The notes below the pieces were generated by a model that was not told the DNA's origin, did no database searches, and worked only from the letters and a program-made list of their open reading frames with translations. A stretch of DNA of 6,931 nucleotides. Source: Thermoplasmata archaeon (GTDB lineage Archaea; Thermoplasmatota; Thermoplasmata; Lutacidiplasmatales; UBA184). Made by a program: the position numbers and the translations under genes. Shown one piece after another: positions 1 through 6,109 of the stretch. The stretch spans positions 1 through 6,931 of the forward strand of contig JASHUJ010000117.1 of the NCBI GenBank assembly GCA_030040035.1, read 5' to 3'. Positions within the stretch are counted from its first letter, which is position 1; each line of letters starts with the position of its first letter.

Positions 1-1
1 T

Positions 2-1654
2 CTCGTGACGCTCACGGGCGACCTCATCGAGGCGACCGGGGCGATCTCGGGAGGCTACGTCGACCCCTCGGGCAGCGGTCGCGGCGCGGACAGCGCGGTC
101 GAACTGAAGCGCCTCGGCGACGAGCTGCGCGAGAAGAACGCCGCGGAGAGTGCGGCGCGCGCCGAGCTCGCGAAGGTCGCCGAGGGGGTCCGCGCCGCCG
201 CCGAGGAACTCTCGAAACGATCGATCGAAGACCAAGCCACCGCGTCGAACCGGGAGGTCCTCGCGAAGGACCTCACGGCCGCGCGCGAGCGGCTCGCGAC
301 CGCGCGCGCGCGGGGGCAGAAGGCGATCGCGGATCAGAAGAAGGGGGCCGTCGACCTCGAGCGGGCCGAGACCGCGGTCGAAGGCCTCGCGCGCGAGCTC
401 GCCCAGCTCCAATCACAGATCCAGAAGGCCCAAGAGCAGTACCTCGAACAGCTCCCGCAGGCGCTCTCGCAACGACTCCGATCGCTGCAGCAGGCCTCCC
501 AGGCGACGAGCGAGGAACGCGTCCAAGTCAACGGGGAGCTCGAGAGCGTGCGCGCTTCCCTCCAGGCGCTCGCCAGCGGCCTCTCGACCCGGCGCTCCGA
601 GTTCGAAACGGCCCGCAAGGCCGTCGCCGCCAAGCAGAAGGAGATCGCGCAGGCCGAGAAGGGGGTCCGCGACGCGCGGGCCGCCCTCGACGCGCTGAAA
701 GCGGTCGAAGCCAAGCAGGGCGAGAGCGCGCGAGGTCTCGCGGAGCGACGCAAGAAGTTCGAGGACGAGCGCCTCGAGGTCGGGCGCAAGCTCGGCGAAG
801 CGGCGGCCAACCTGGAGACCCGCCGCGGGATGCTCACGCAAGAGGAGACGCGGCTCGCCCAGGCCGAGCAGAAGCTCCACGAGCTCGAGGAGGCCCTCCG
901 CCAGTTCCCTGAACCCGAGCCGGACGAGAAGCCGTTGTCGCTCGACGCGCTGAAGAAGAAGGTCGCCGAGCTCGATCGGGAGCTCCAGGCGATGGGCGAC
1001 GTGAACCAGCGGGCCGTCGAGGAGTACGATTCCGAGAAGGGTCGCCTCGATGAGTTCCAGGTCGAGGTCGAGCGGCTCGCGGCGGAGAAGTCGGAGCTCA
1101 TCGCCCTCGTGGCCGCGATCGAGACGAAGAAGCGCGAGAAGATCACCGAGGTCGTCGGCCAGGTCAACACCCACTACCACGAGATCTACGGCGAGCTGTC
1201 GGCCGGCGGCGAGGGCGAGATCGCCCTCGAGAACCCCGCTGACCCCCTCGCGGGCGGCCTGCTCATCAAGGCGCGACCGGTCGGGAAGACCGTCGGACGG
1301 CTCGAGCAGCTCTCGGGCGGGGAGAAGTCGCTCGCGAGCCTCGCCTTCATCTTCGCGATGCAGCGCTACGACCCGAGCCCGCTCTACGTCTTCGACGAGG
1401 TCGACATGTCGCTGGACGGTCTCAACGCCGAATTCGTCGGTCGGATGCTCCGCCGGAACGCGGAGCGGGCGCAGTTCGTCGTCATCTCGTTGCGCAAGGT
1501 GACGCTCAAGTTCGCGCACCATCTCTTCGGCGTGACGATGCGGGGCGACGGCTGCTCGCGCGTCGTCGGGATCCACCTCGACGACATCCACGACGTCGAG
1601 GGTCGCGAGAACGCGCGGGCCCCCGAAGGCCCCGCGCCCCTGGAGGCGCAGTGA
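2..1654 (+). CDS. smc: Chromosome segregation protein SMC, C-terminal half (5' end outside window)
   Basis: This is the ATPase subunit of the SMC-kleisin complex that compacts and segregates the chromosome. The frame is open at the left edge, so the N-terminal Walker A head, first coil and most of the hinge are missing. Counting from nt 5, residues 1-17 (VTLTGDLIEATGAISGG, GTG-encoded V) match the conserved end of the SMC hinge. Residues about 30-330 form a Lys/Glu/Arg/Gln-rich coiled coil with a proline-acidic break at 302-310. The C-terminal ABC head follows: GDVN at 331-334, signature LSGGEKS at 436-442, Walker B YVFDEVD at 461-467, D-loop SLDGLN at 469-474, and FVVISLRK at 491-498 leading to GVTM. 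The switch-region 'SLR' instead of 'THR' is typical of archaeal and eukaryotic SMCs. The ~220 residues from GDVN onward are of normal head length. The stop codon overlaps the scpA start. Identification as SMC and not Rad50 rests on the hinge and the scpAB neighbours. Confidence 0.96.
   Translation, partial: LVTLTGDLIEATGAISGGYVDPSGSGRGADSAVELKRLGDELREKNAAESAARAELAKVAEGVRAAAEELSKRSIEDQATASNREVLAKDLTAARERLATARARGQKAIADQKKGAVDLERAETAVEGLARELAQLQSQIQKAQEQYLEQLPQALSQRLRSLQQASQATSEERVQVNGELESVRASLQALASGLSTRRSEFETARKAVAAKQKEIAQAEKGVRDARAALDALKAVEAKQGESARGLAERRKKFEDERLEVGRKLGEAAANLETRRGMLTQEETRLAQAEQKLHELEEALRQFPEPEPDEKPLSLDALKKKVAELDRELQAMGDVNQRAVEEYDSEKGRLDEFQVEVERLAAEKSELIALVAAIETKKREKITEVVGQVNTHYHEIYGELSAGGEGEIALENPADPLAGGLLIKARPVGKTVGRLEQLSGGEKSLASLAFIFAMQRYDPSPLYVFDEVDMSLDGLNAEFVGRMLRRNAERAQFVVISLRKVTLKFAHHLFGVTMRGDGCSRVVGIHLDDIHDVEGRENARAPEGPAPLEAQ
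1642..1646 (+). promoter_or_regulatory. Shine-Dalgarno sequence for scpA
   Basis: GGAGG lies inside the last codons of smc and ends four bases before the GTG at 1651. It complements the 3' end of archaeal 16S rRNA and supports the GTG start in the smc stop overlap. It suggests translational coupling or internal initiation on a shared mRNA. Confidence 0.65.
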
Positions 1655-2607
1655 CGATCTCCGAGCTCGAGGCGGCCGAACTCGCCGCCCCGAACGCGGT
1701 CCCGCGCGAGGCGGCCGAGAAGGTCCTCAACTACCTCGTCTTCCACCGCTCGCTCCTCGGCGAGTCGGAGGACACCTCCCAGCTGCTCGAGCGCTACCTC
1801 GCGCTCGTCGAGAACCTCAAGGAAGGCGTCCACATCGTCATCCCGGACCCCGCGCAGAAGGCGATCGCGCTCCTCTTCGAGCTCGTCATGGAGGAGGAGT
1901 TCGACCCGTGGGAGATCGACCTCGTGAAGTTCACGCAGTCGTACCTCGAGCGCGTCCAGCAGGACGGCGCCGTCAATTTTGCGATCGCGGGGCGGCTGCT
2001 CTACATGGCCTGGAGCATCCTCTTCCTGCAGTCCGAGGCGGTCCTCAAGCTTCGGGCCCAGCCCGATCCGACGCTCGCGGCGCCGGCGGACGGGACGGCG
2101 GAGGGCCTCGACGAGGGCTACCTACCGCTGATGGATTCTCCTGAGGCGGTGGACGTCACCTCGACGATCCTCAACTCCGCGGAGCCGCCGCCGCTCCTCG
2201 AGATGGTCCGCCACCCCGAGACGCGGCCGGTCTCGCTCCTCGAGCTGGTCCGCGCGTTCGGCGAGGCCGAGGCCGACGCGCGCCGCTCGATGCGGATCCA
2301 GGAGCTGCGCGAGCGCCTGCGCGAAGAGCAGCGCGCGCCGCCCGAGGTCCTCGTGCACGGCGATCTGCCCGAGCGCGACCTCACCGACGCGTGGTCGGCG
2401 GCGCTGCGCCACCCGATCGGCGAGCCGTTCCCGCTGCTCGACCTGTGGAACCCGCTCGAAGGGAGGGACCGGCTCGTCGCCGTCTTCCTCGCGCTCCTCT
2501 TCCTCGCCCGGGAGAAGTCGATCGAGCTCCGGCAAGAGGTGCTTCTCGAGTCCCCGGTGCTCGTCGTGCGGACCGCCGCCGAGCGGGCGCCGGTCCCGGG
2601 GCCTTAG
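1651..2607 (+). CDS. scpA: Segregation and condensation protein A (kleisin)
   Basis: The product (318 residues) is the kleisin that bridges the two SMC heads and binds ScpB. Residues about 20-135 resemble the ScpA N-terminal region: helical segments, then DPWEID at 85-90 (family pattern DPWDID), TQSYLERV at 95-102, and a helix at about 108-133 (AIAGRLLYMAWSILFLQSEA) equivalent to the SMC-neck-binding region. A variable acidic/proline-containing linker covers about 136-190. An Arg/Glu-rich helix at about 205-230 precedes the C-terminal winged helix (about 270-308), whose LVAVFLALLFLAREKSIEL matches the family's 'FLALLEL' segment that contacts the SMC head. The GTG start overlaps the smc stop by four bases and is preceded by GGAGG, so this start is preferred. 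The protein is longer than typical bacterial ScpA (about 250 residues), mainly because of the N-terminal extension and the linker. The family call rests on motifs and on its position between smc and scpB. Confidence 0.92.
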   Translation: MTISELEAAELAAPNAVPREAAEKVLNYLVFHRSLLGESEDTSQLLERYLALVENLKEGVHIVIPDPAQKAIALLFELVMEEEFDPWEIDLVKFTQSYLERVQQDGAVNFAIAGRLLYMAWSILFLQSEAVLKLRAQPDPTLAAPADGTAEGLDEGYLPLMDSPEAVDVTSTILNSAEPPPLLEMVRHPETRPVSLLELVRAFGEAEADARRSMRIQELRERLREEQRAPPEVLVHGDLPERDLTDAWSAALRHPIGEPFPLLDLWNPLEGRDRLVAVFLALLFLAREKSIELRQEVLLESPVLVVRTAAERAPVPGP

Positions 2608-2609
2608 CC

Positions 2610-3251
2610 ATGCCGGGGCGGATCGACGACCTGGTCTTCCAGGTCGAGGCGGTGCTGTTCGCGAGCGGCAAGCCGCTCAGCGTCCGGGAGTTGACCAGCG
2701 CCCTGGGCCGGGACGACTACCGACCCGTCCAGCGCGCGGTGCGCGTCCTCGAGCAGACGTACGCCCACCGGCAATCGGCCCTCGAGGTCCGCCGCGTCGG
2801 CGACCGGTACGCCCTCCAACTGAACGAGAAGTACGTCCCCGCGGTGCAATCGGTCACGCCGGTCGAGATGGCCCCTCGGACGCTGCGCGCGCTCACGCTC
2901 ATCGCCTACCACCAACCGATCCTCCAGAGCCACCTCGTGCGCATGATCGGCGACGTGGCGTACGAGGAGGTGCAGCACCTGCGCGGGATCGGCCTCGTCC
3001 ACACCGAGACCAAAGCCTCCACGCTCGAGCTCACGACGACCCGGCGGTTCGCCGAGTACTTCGGCATCGCCTCGAGCCGGCCGGAGGAGATCCGGCGGTT
3101 CCTCGAACAGAAGCTGGGCGTGGCGCCGACCGCCCCGGCTCCGGCGATACCTGCCGACCTCTCCGAGCCGGTACCGGCCTCCGGAGCCCCCGAGCCCGCC
3201 TCCGCGGTGGACGTACCGGACGATCCGTCGACCGTCCCCGCGCCGGAGTAG
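2610..3251 (+). CDS. scpB: Segregation and condensation protein B
   Basis: The product (213 residues) is the winged-helix partner that binds the ScpA linker as a dimer in the SMC-ScpAB complex. Residues 8-60 carry the family start VEAVLFASGKPLSVRELTSA, then a helix-rich first winged helix and the RRVGDRYALQL strand pair. The second winged helix begins near 88 with the hallmark LTLIAYHQPI (95-104; family pattern LAIIAYKQPI) and runs through RMIGDVAYEEVQHL, a G-I-G-L-V turn, and the TT..FAEYFGI signature at 142-153. After about residue 170 there is a Pro/Ala/Ser/acidic tail of some 43 residues that looks disordered. The ATG lies two bases after the scpA stop. No clear Shine-Dalgarno is visible, so reinitiation after scpA is likely. 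The 3' end converges on the protease gene with one base between stop codons. Confidence 0.93.
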   Translation: MPGRIDDLVFQVEAVLFASGKPLSVRELTSALGRDDYRPVQRAVRVLEQTYAHRQSALEVRRVGDRYALQLNEKYVPAVQSVTPVEMAPRTLRALTLIAYHQPILQSHLVRMIGDVAYEEVQHLRGIGLVHTETKASTLELTTTRRFAEYFGIASSRPEEIRRFLEQKLGVAPTAPAPAIPADLSEPVPASGAPEPASAVDVPDDPSTVPAPE

Positions 3252-3252
3252 C

Positions 3253-5586
3253 CTAGTACGCCCCGCATTGCGGGCATCGGACCGGCTCGGCCGGTCGGAC
3301 CGCCCCGCAGTAGGGGCACAGGAAGGTGGCGCCCGGATAGATCCCGCCCTGCGTGCCGGGTCCGTAGGGCGATCCGAGAGCGCCTTGCGCCCCCGGCGGC
3401 ACCCCCGTGGGGCCCTTCGACCGCCCGGCGCGCATCGAAACGAGGATCAGGACGATCGCCGCCACGACGCCGAGTCCGAAGATCAGGTAGAGCCCGTCCC
3501 AGGGGATCGGCGAGGCGGCGGAGCTGTGCGTCGGAGGCAGGCCCGGGGTCGCGCCCGAGTACGCGTAGTTCGCGATCGACGGATCGTTGATCGCGACGAG
3601 GAGGCGGCTCGCGTTGACGATCCCCCAACCCGTGAGCGCATCCCACCCCGAGCTCGCATTGAACACGTAGTTCGCGCCGCTCGTGACCGAAGTGAACGGA
3701 TCGGCCGTCGAGGGGTTCGCGGCGTAATAGCTCGAGATGTTGTAGAGCGTCGGATCGAGGAATCCGAGGGGCGCCCATCCCGTGGTCGACCGGCTGCTGT
3801 CGACGGCCACGAGGTCCGCGAGCAGGCCCGCGAACACGGGGGCCGCGACGCTGGTCCCTTCGAGCACCGTGAAATAGATCCCTTCCGAGGCGTTCGCCCA
3901 GACGGTCGCGATCGTGTCGTTCGCGGGCATCGCGACGTCGGGCTCGGCGCGGCCGATGGACGACGCCCCCTGCACGATCGTCGCGTTCCGGATGTTCGGC
4001 TGGGCGGCCGAGTGGAGTTGCCAGTACGGCTCCGGGGTCACCGTGCTCACCCCCCCTTCGGTGCCGGCGATCCCGGCCTCGGTGTCGTACCAAGCGGTGA
4101 CGTTCGTGATCCCGGTGAGGTTCGAGTCGTACGTCAGGTTCAGCGAGCCGTTGTTCGAGTACTCGGCGGTCGGCCGGCCGCCGAGCGTCAGGGAGACTCC
4201 GCCGACCGCGATCGCGCCGGAGGAGTTCGTGTCCGCGGTCGCCGGCCAGGTCGGCCAGGGCCCGTCGTCCCGGTCGGTGAGGCTGTCCGGCGCATTGCCC
4301 TGGTCCCCGCTCGCGATCACGAGCGTCACTCCCATCGCGGCGGCCTCCTCGGTCTCGAAGTTCCAGGCGGAGTCGTTCAGGTCGGGGAGGCCGAACGAGC
4401 CCGAGACGACCGCGAGGCGGGCCGGCGAGTAGTTGTGGGCGAGCGCCTCGGAGAGCGTGAGCGCGAAGTCGTTCGCGACGCCCAACGCGGAGGTCGCGTT
4501 GGCGAGCAGGCTACCGGCGAAATAGAAATTCACCACCGTAGCCCCCGGGGCCATGCTGCCGGCCATCTCGAGGTCGAGAGAGTTCTCGAACTCATCGAGC
4601 GAGGAGTCGTTCACGGCCCCGAAGCTCGCCGGCGCGGGCGGGGTGACGCCGTCGATCGTCACGGGCACGCCCGAGATGTTGGGCAGCGGCCAGGACTTCG
4701 GCTGGGTCCCGTTGAAGTATGCCGCGACCACCGTCGGATCGTACGCGGGCAGGTTCTCCCGGAGGGTCCCGTTGTACCCGCTCGCGAGCAGGGTCGCGAT
4801 GGCGACGTGTGTGGGGAACGTCGCTCCGGTGACGGAGTCCGATCCCGGGAACAGCTGCGTCGCCCCGAAGGTCTGGGCGAAATCGGACCCAAGGAACCAT
4901 TCGGAGCTCGTGTTGGTGTACTCGACGAATTGGCCGGGACCCCGGGAAACCTCGAGGGGACGCAGCGTCGAGGCGTGCAGGTTCCAGGAGAACCGATCGG
5001 CGACCGCGTCCGAGAGTCCGTCCACCCCCGATACCAACCCGGCGAGCGAGCTGGTCACTCGAGGGGTCCCGATCGCCGTGTACAGGACACGACCCTCGGA
5101 GGTCCCGTACGCGACGGGTTCGACGCCGAACAGGCTGCGGACCGCGGCGACATCGAGACTGACGGAGATCGAAGAGTCGTCCGGGAACACGGTGATCGAC
5201 GTGCCCCCGGCCGACCGGAGGGTCGCCGCGACCGTGGCGACGCGCCCCTCCCCCGGCGCGAACCGTGCGTCGAACTGAGCGGACGTGAGGAAGTGACGGT
5301 ACTCGGGCGACGAGGGGTTCTCGACGGCGGCCACGTAACTCGAGAGCTGCCCCGAAGCCGGATCCTCGAGCTCCACGGTCAGGGTCAACCGCGCGTCGGC
5401 GGGCAAGGCCGTGGCGTGCGCGCCCCCAGGAACGGGGGTCGCATCCGTCGAGACGACTCGTGTCGAGGCTTGGGAGACGGTCCCTGTTCCGTCCGGGTTA
5501 CCGGGCACGGCCCGGGCGGCAACGATCAACCCGGAGGCGGCGAGCACGGCGAGCGCGACCACGATGGCCAGCGCTCGTCGGAGCAT
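3253..5586 (-). CDS. Sedolisin-type (S53) serine-carboxyl protease, membrane-anchored, with C-terminal zinc ribbon
   Basis: The product (777 residues) is a predicted extracellular acid endopeptidase of family S53 (sedolisin/kumamolisin). Layout: signal peptide 1-26 (RR then hydrophobic core, AxA site at 24-26); pro-kumamolisin activation domain about 60-195 (YRHFLTSAQFDARFAP at 96-111 is diagnostic); catalytic domain about 215-665; Ser/Thr/Pro stalk about 668-695; transmembrane helix 699-718 followed by RAGRSK; Gly/Pro-rich linker 721-753; zinc ribbon CPYC (757-760) and CPQC (771-774). Catalytic residues by motif: Glu334 and Asp338 (ENSLD), oxyanion Asp428 (ASGDQG), nucleophile Ser579 (EGTSVAAP). 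The Asp629...GWDALTGWG stretch resembles the family's C-terminal calcium site. The positive residues after the helix put the ribbon in the cytoplasm. It has 19 N-X-S/T sequons between 225 and 658, only two lysines, and no cysteine outside the ribbon. The ATG start is fixed by the signal peptide and by a TATA box 27 bases upstream. Its natural substrate is unknown; scavenging of external protein is the simplest role. Confidence 0.93.
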   Translation of the reverse strand: MLRRALAIVVALAVLAASGLIVAARAVPGNPDGTGTVSQASTRVVSTDATPVPGGAHATALPADARLTLTVELEDPASGQLSSYVAAVENPSSPEYRHFLTSAQFDARFAPGEGRVATVAATLRSAGGTSITVFPDDSSISVSLDVAAVRSLFGVEPVAYGTSEGRVLYTAIGTPRVTSSLAGLVSGVDGLSDAVADRFSWNLHASTLRPLEVSRGPGQFVEYTNTSSEWFLGSDFAQTFGATQLFPGSDSVTGATFPTHVAIATLLASGYNGTLRENLPAYDPTVVAAYFNGTQPKSWPLPNISGVPVTIDGVTPPAPASFGAVNDSSLDEFENSLDLEMAGSMAPGATVVNFYFAGSLLANATSALGVANDFALTLSEALAHNYSPARLAVVSGSFGLPDLNDSAWNFETEEAAAMGVTLVIASGDQGNAPDSLTDRDDGPWPTWPATADTNSSGAIAVGGVSLTLGGRPTAEYSNNGSLNLTYDSNLTGITNVTAWYDTEAGIAGTEGGVSTVTPEPYWQLHSAAQPNIRNATIVQGASSIGRAEPDVAMPANDTIATVWANASEGIYFTVLEGTSVAAPVFAGLLADLVAVDSSRSTTGWAPLGFLDPTLYNISSYYAANPSTADPFTSVTSGANYVFNASSGWDALTGWGIVNASRLLVAINDPSIANYAYSGATPGLPPTHSSAASPIPWDGLYLIFGLGVVAAIVLILVSMRAGRSKGPTGVPPGAQGALGSPYGPGTQGGIYPGATFLCPYCGAVRPAEPVRCPQCGAY

Positions 5587-5603
5587 CGACCCAAAAGAGC
5601 CGG

Positions 5604-5620
5604 GACCGCCTTATACGGTC
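5604..5620. repeat. Inverted repeat flanking the protease TATA box (possible operator)
   Basis: GACCG at 5604-5608 and CGGTC at 5616-5620 are perfect inverted arms separated by seven bases that contain the TATA box. A further GACC at 5625-5628 gives a third half-site copy, inverted relative to the CGGTC arm. The position would let a bound repressor block TBP. The arms are short, so chance in GC-rich DNA is possible. Confidence 0.3.
5611..5615 (-). promoter_or_regulatory. TATA box of the sedolisin gene (leaderless promoter)
   Basis: Read on the minus strand this is TATAA in the context CCGTATAAGGC. Its centre is 27 bases upstream of the A of the protease ATG at 5586. Archaeal transcription starts about 25-27 bases after the TATA centre, so the transcript should begin at or next to the start codon. 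There is no Shine-Dalgarno before the ATG, which agrees with a leaderless mRNA. Confidence 0.7.
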
Positions 5621-5647
5621 TTGCGACCCCTTCGAGCGCGCCAGCTC

Positions 5648-5652
5648 TATAC
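5648..5652 (+). promoter_or_regulatory. TATA box of the HIT-MEMO operon (leaderless promoter)
   Basis: TATAC in the context CTCTATACTCG is the only AT-rich spot upstream of the HIT gene. Its centre is about 26 bases before the ATG at 5675, the spacing expected for a leaderless archaeal transcript. No Shine-Dalgarno precedes that ATG. The box is weaker than the one on the opposite strand. Confidence 0.6.
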
Positions 5653-5674
5653 TCGGCGGGCGCTCGGGGTCCGG

Positions 5675-6103
5675 ATGGCGTCCGCGGCGCCCGCTCGCGA
5701 CCCGAACTGCGTCTTCTGTGACATCGTCGAGCGTCGGGCGCCCGCGTGGATCCTCTTCGAGGACGAGCACACCATGGCGTTCCTCGATATCTTCCCGTTC
5801 ACCCGCGGACACCTGCTCGTGATCCCCAAGCGACACGGCGCGCGGCTCACCGACATCCCGTTCGAGGATCAGATGCGCCTCATCCGGTCGCTGGACGAGA
5901 TCTGCCGTCGCGTCGAGCAGCGGCTGACGCCGCACTACAACGTCGCCCTGAACACGGGAGCCAATGCCGGCCAGATCGTCTTCCACGTGCACTTCCACGT
6001 CATCCCGCGTTACGGCAAGGGGAACCCGTTCGGTGCCGGGTCTCGGGAACGGCTCGACGAGACCGAAGCACGGAAAGTGGTGTCGGAGCTATCTCCGGCC
6101 TGA
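5675..6103 (+). CDS. HIT family protein (histidine-triad nucleotide hydrolase/transferase)
   Basis: The product (142 residues) is a cytoplasmic histidine-triad protein of the HINT/Fhit-like branch. Such proteins hydrolyse nucleotide phosphoramidates or dinucleoside polyphosphates through a nucleotidyl-histidine intermediate. The N-terminus has CVFC at 12-15, the Cys pair found in zinc-binding members, followed by the family strand pattern AFLDIFPFTRGHLLVIPKRH (35-54). The catalytic loop reads NTGANAGQIV at 93-102 followed by the triad HVHFHV at 104-109 (His104, His106, His108), then IPRY. The length is typical of a single HIT domain. The ATG at 5675 is chosen because it lies just before the domain and 26 bases after a TATA box; in-frame upstream codons would run into the divergent protease gene. 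The exact substrate cannot be read from the sequence. The MEMO gene follows after six bases, so the two are probably co-transcribed. Confidence 0.93.
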   Translation: MASAAPARDPNCVFCDIVERRAPAWILFEDEHTMAFLDIFPFTRGHLLVIPKRHGARLTDIPFEDQMRLIRSLDEICRRVEQRLTPHYNVALNTGANAGQIVFHVHFHVIPRYGKGNPFGAGSRERLDETEARKVVSELSPA

Positions 6104-6109
6104 GGGCGC

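Larger units (their letters stand above)
5587..5674. other. Divergent intergenic promoter region
   Basis: These 88 bases separate the start codons of the protease and HIT genes. They hold both TATA boxes, with 32 bases between them for the two back-to-back BRE sites and any shared regulator. No ORF or RNA gene is visible inside. Confidence 0.75.

Noticed and set aside
905..935. Proline/acidic break in the SMC coiled coil as an insertion or frameshift
   Set aside because: Breaks just before the C-terminal head are common in SMC proteins and the frame is continuous on both sides.
1475..1498. Apparent loss of the switch (H-loop) histidine in the SMC head (ISLRK instead of ITHRK)
   Set aside because: Leu at this position is normal in archaeal and eukaryotic SMC proteins, so this is a lineage marker and not a defect.
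413..1591. 392-codon open frame antisense to smc
   Set aside because: Leu/Arg/Glu-rich mirror of the coiled-coil codons; no start signal or recognisable domain, while the + strand encodes a clear SMC head.
1..1654. Smc as a truncated or broken gene
   Set aside because: The frame is open at the left edge and begins exactly with the conserved end of the hinge, so the missing part lies outside the window.
2391..2609. N-terminal extension of scpB in the same frame upstream of 2610
   Set aside because: It would overlap the ScpA winged helix, is Arg/Ala/Pro-rich shadow sequence, and the ATG two bases after the scpA stop directly precedes the ScpB domain.
2906..4093. 395-codon minus-strand frame spanning the scpB/protease junction
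   Set aside because: Arg/Gly/His-rich composition, crosses two well-supported genes in other frames, no motif.
3268..5721. 817-codon open frame antisense to the protease gene
   Set aside because: Its translation is dominated by Arg, Gly, Val and Asp with no domain motif, typical of the mirror frame of a GC-rich gene. The opposite strand has a signal peptide, catalytic motifs and a zinc ribbon in exact family order.
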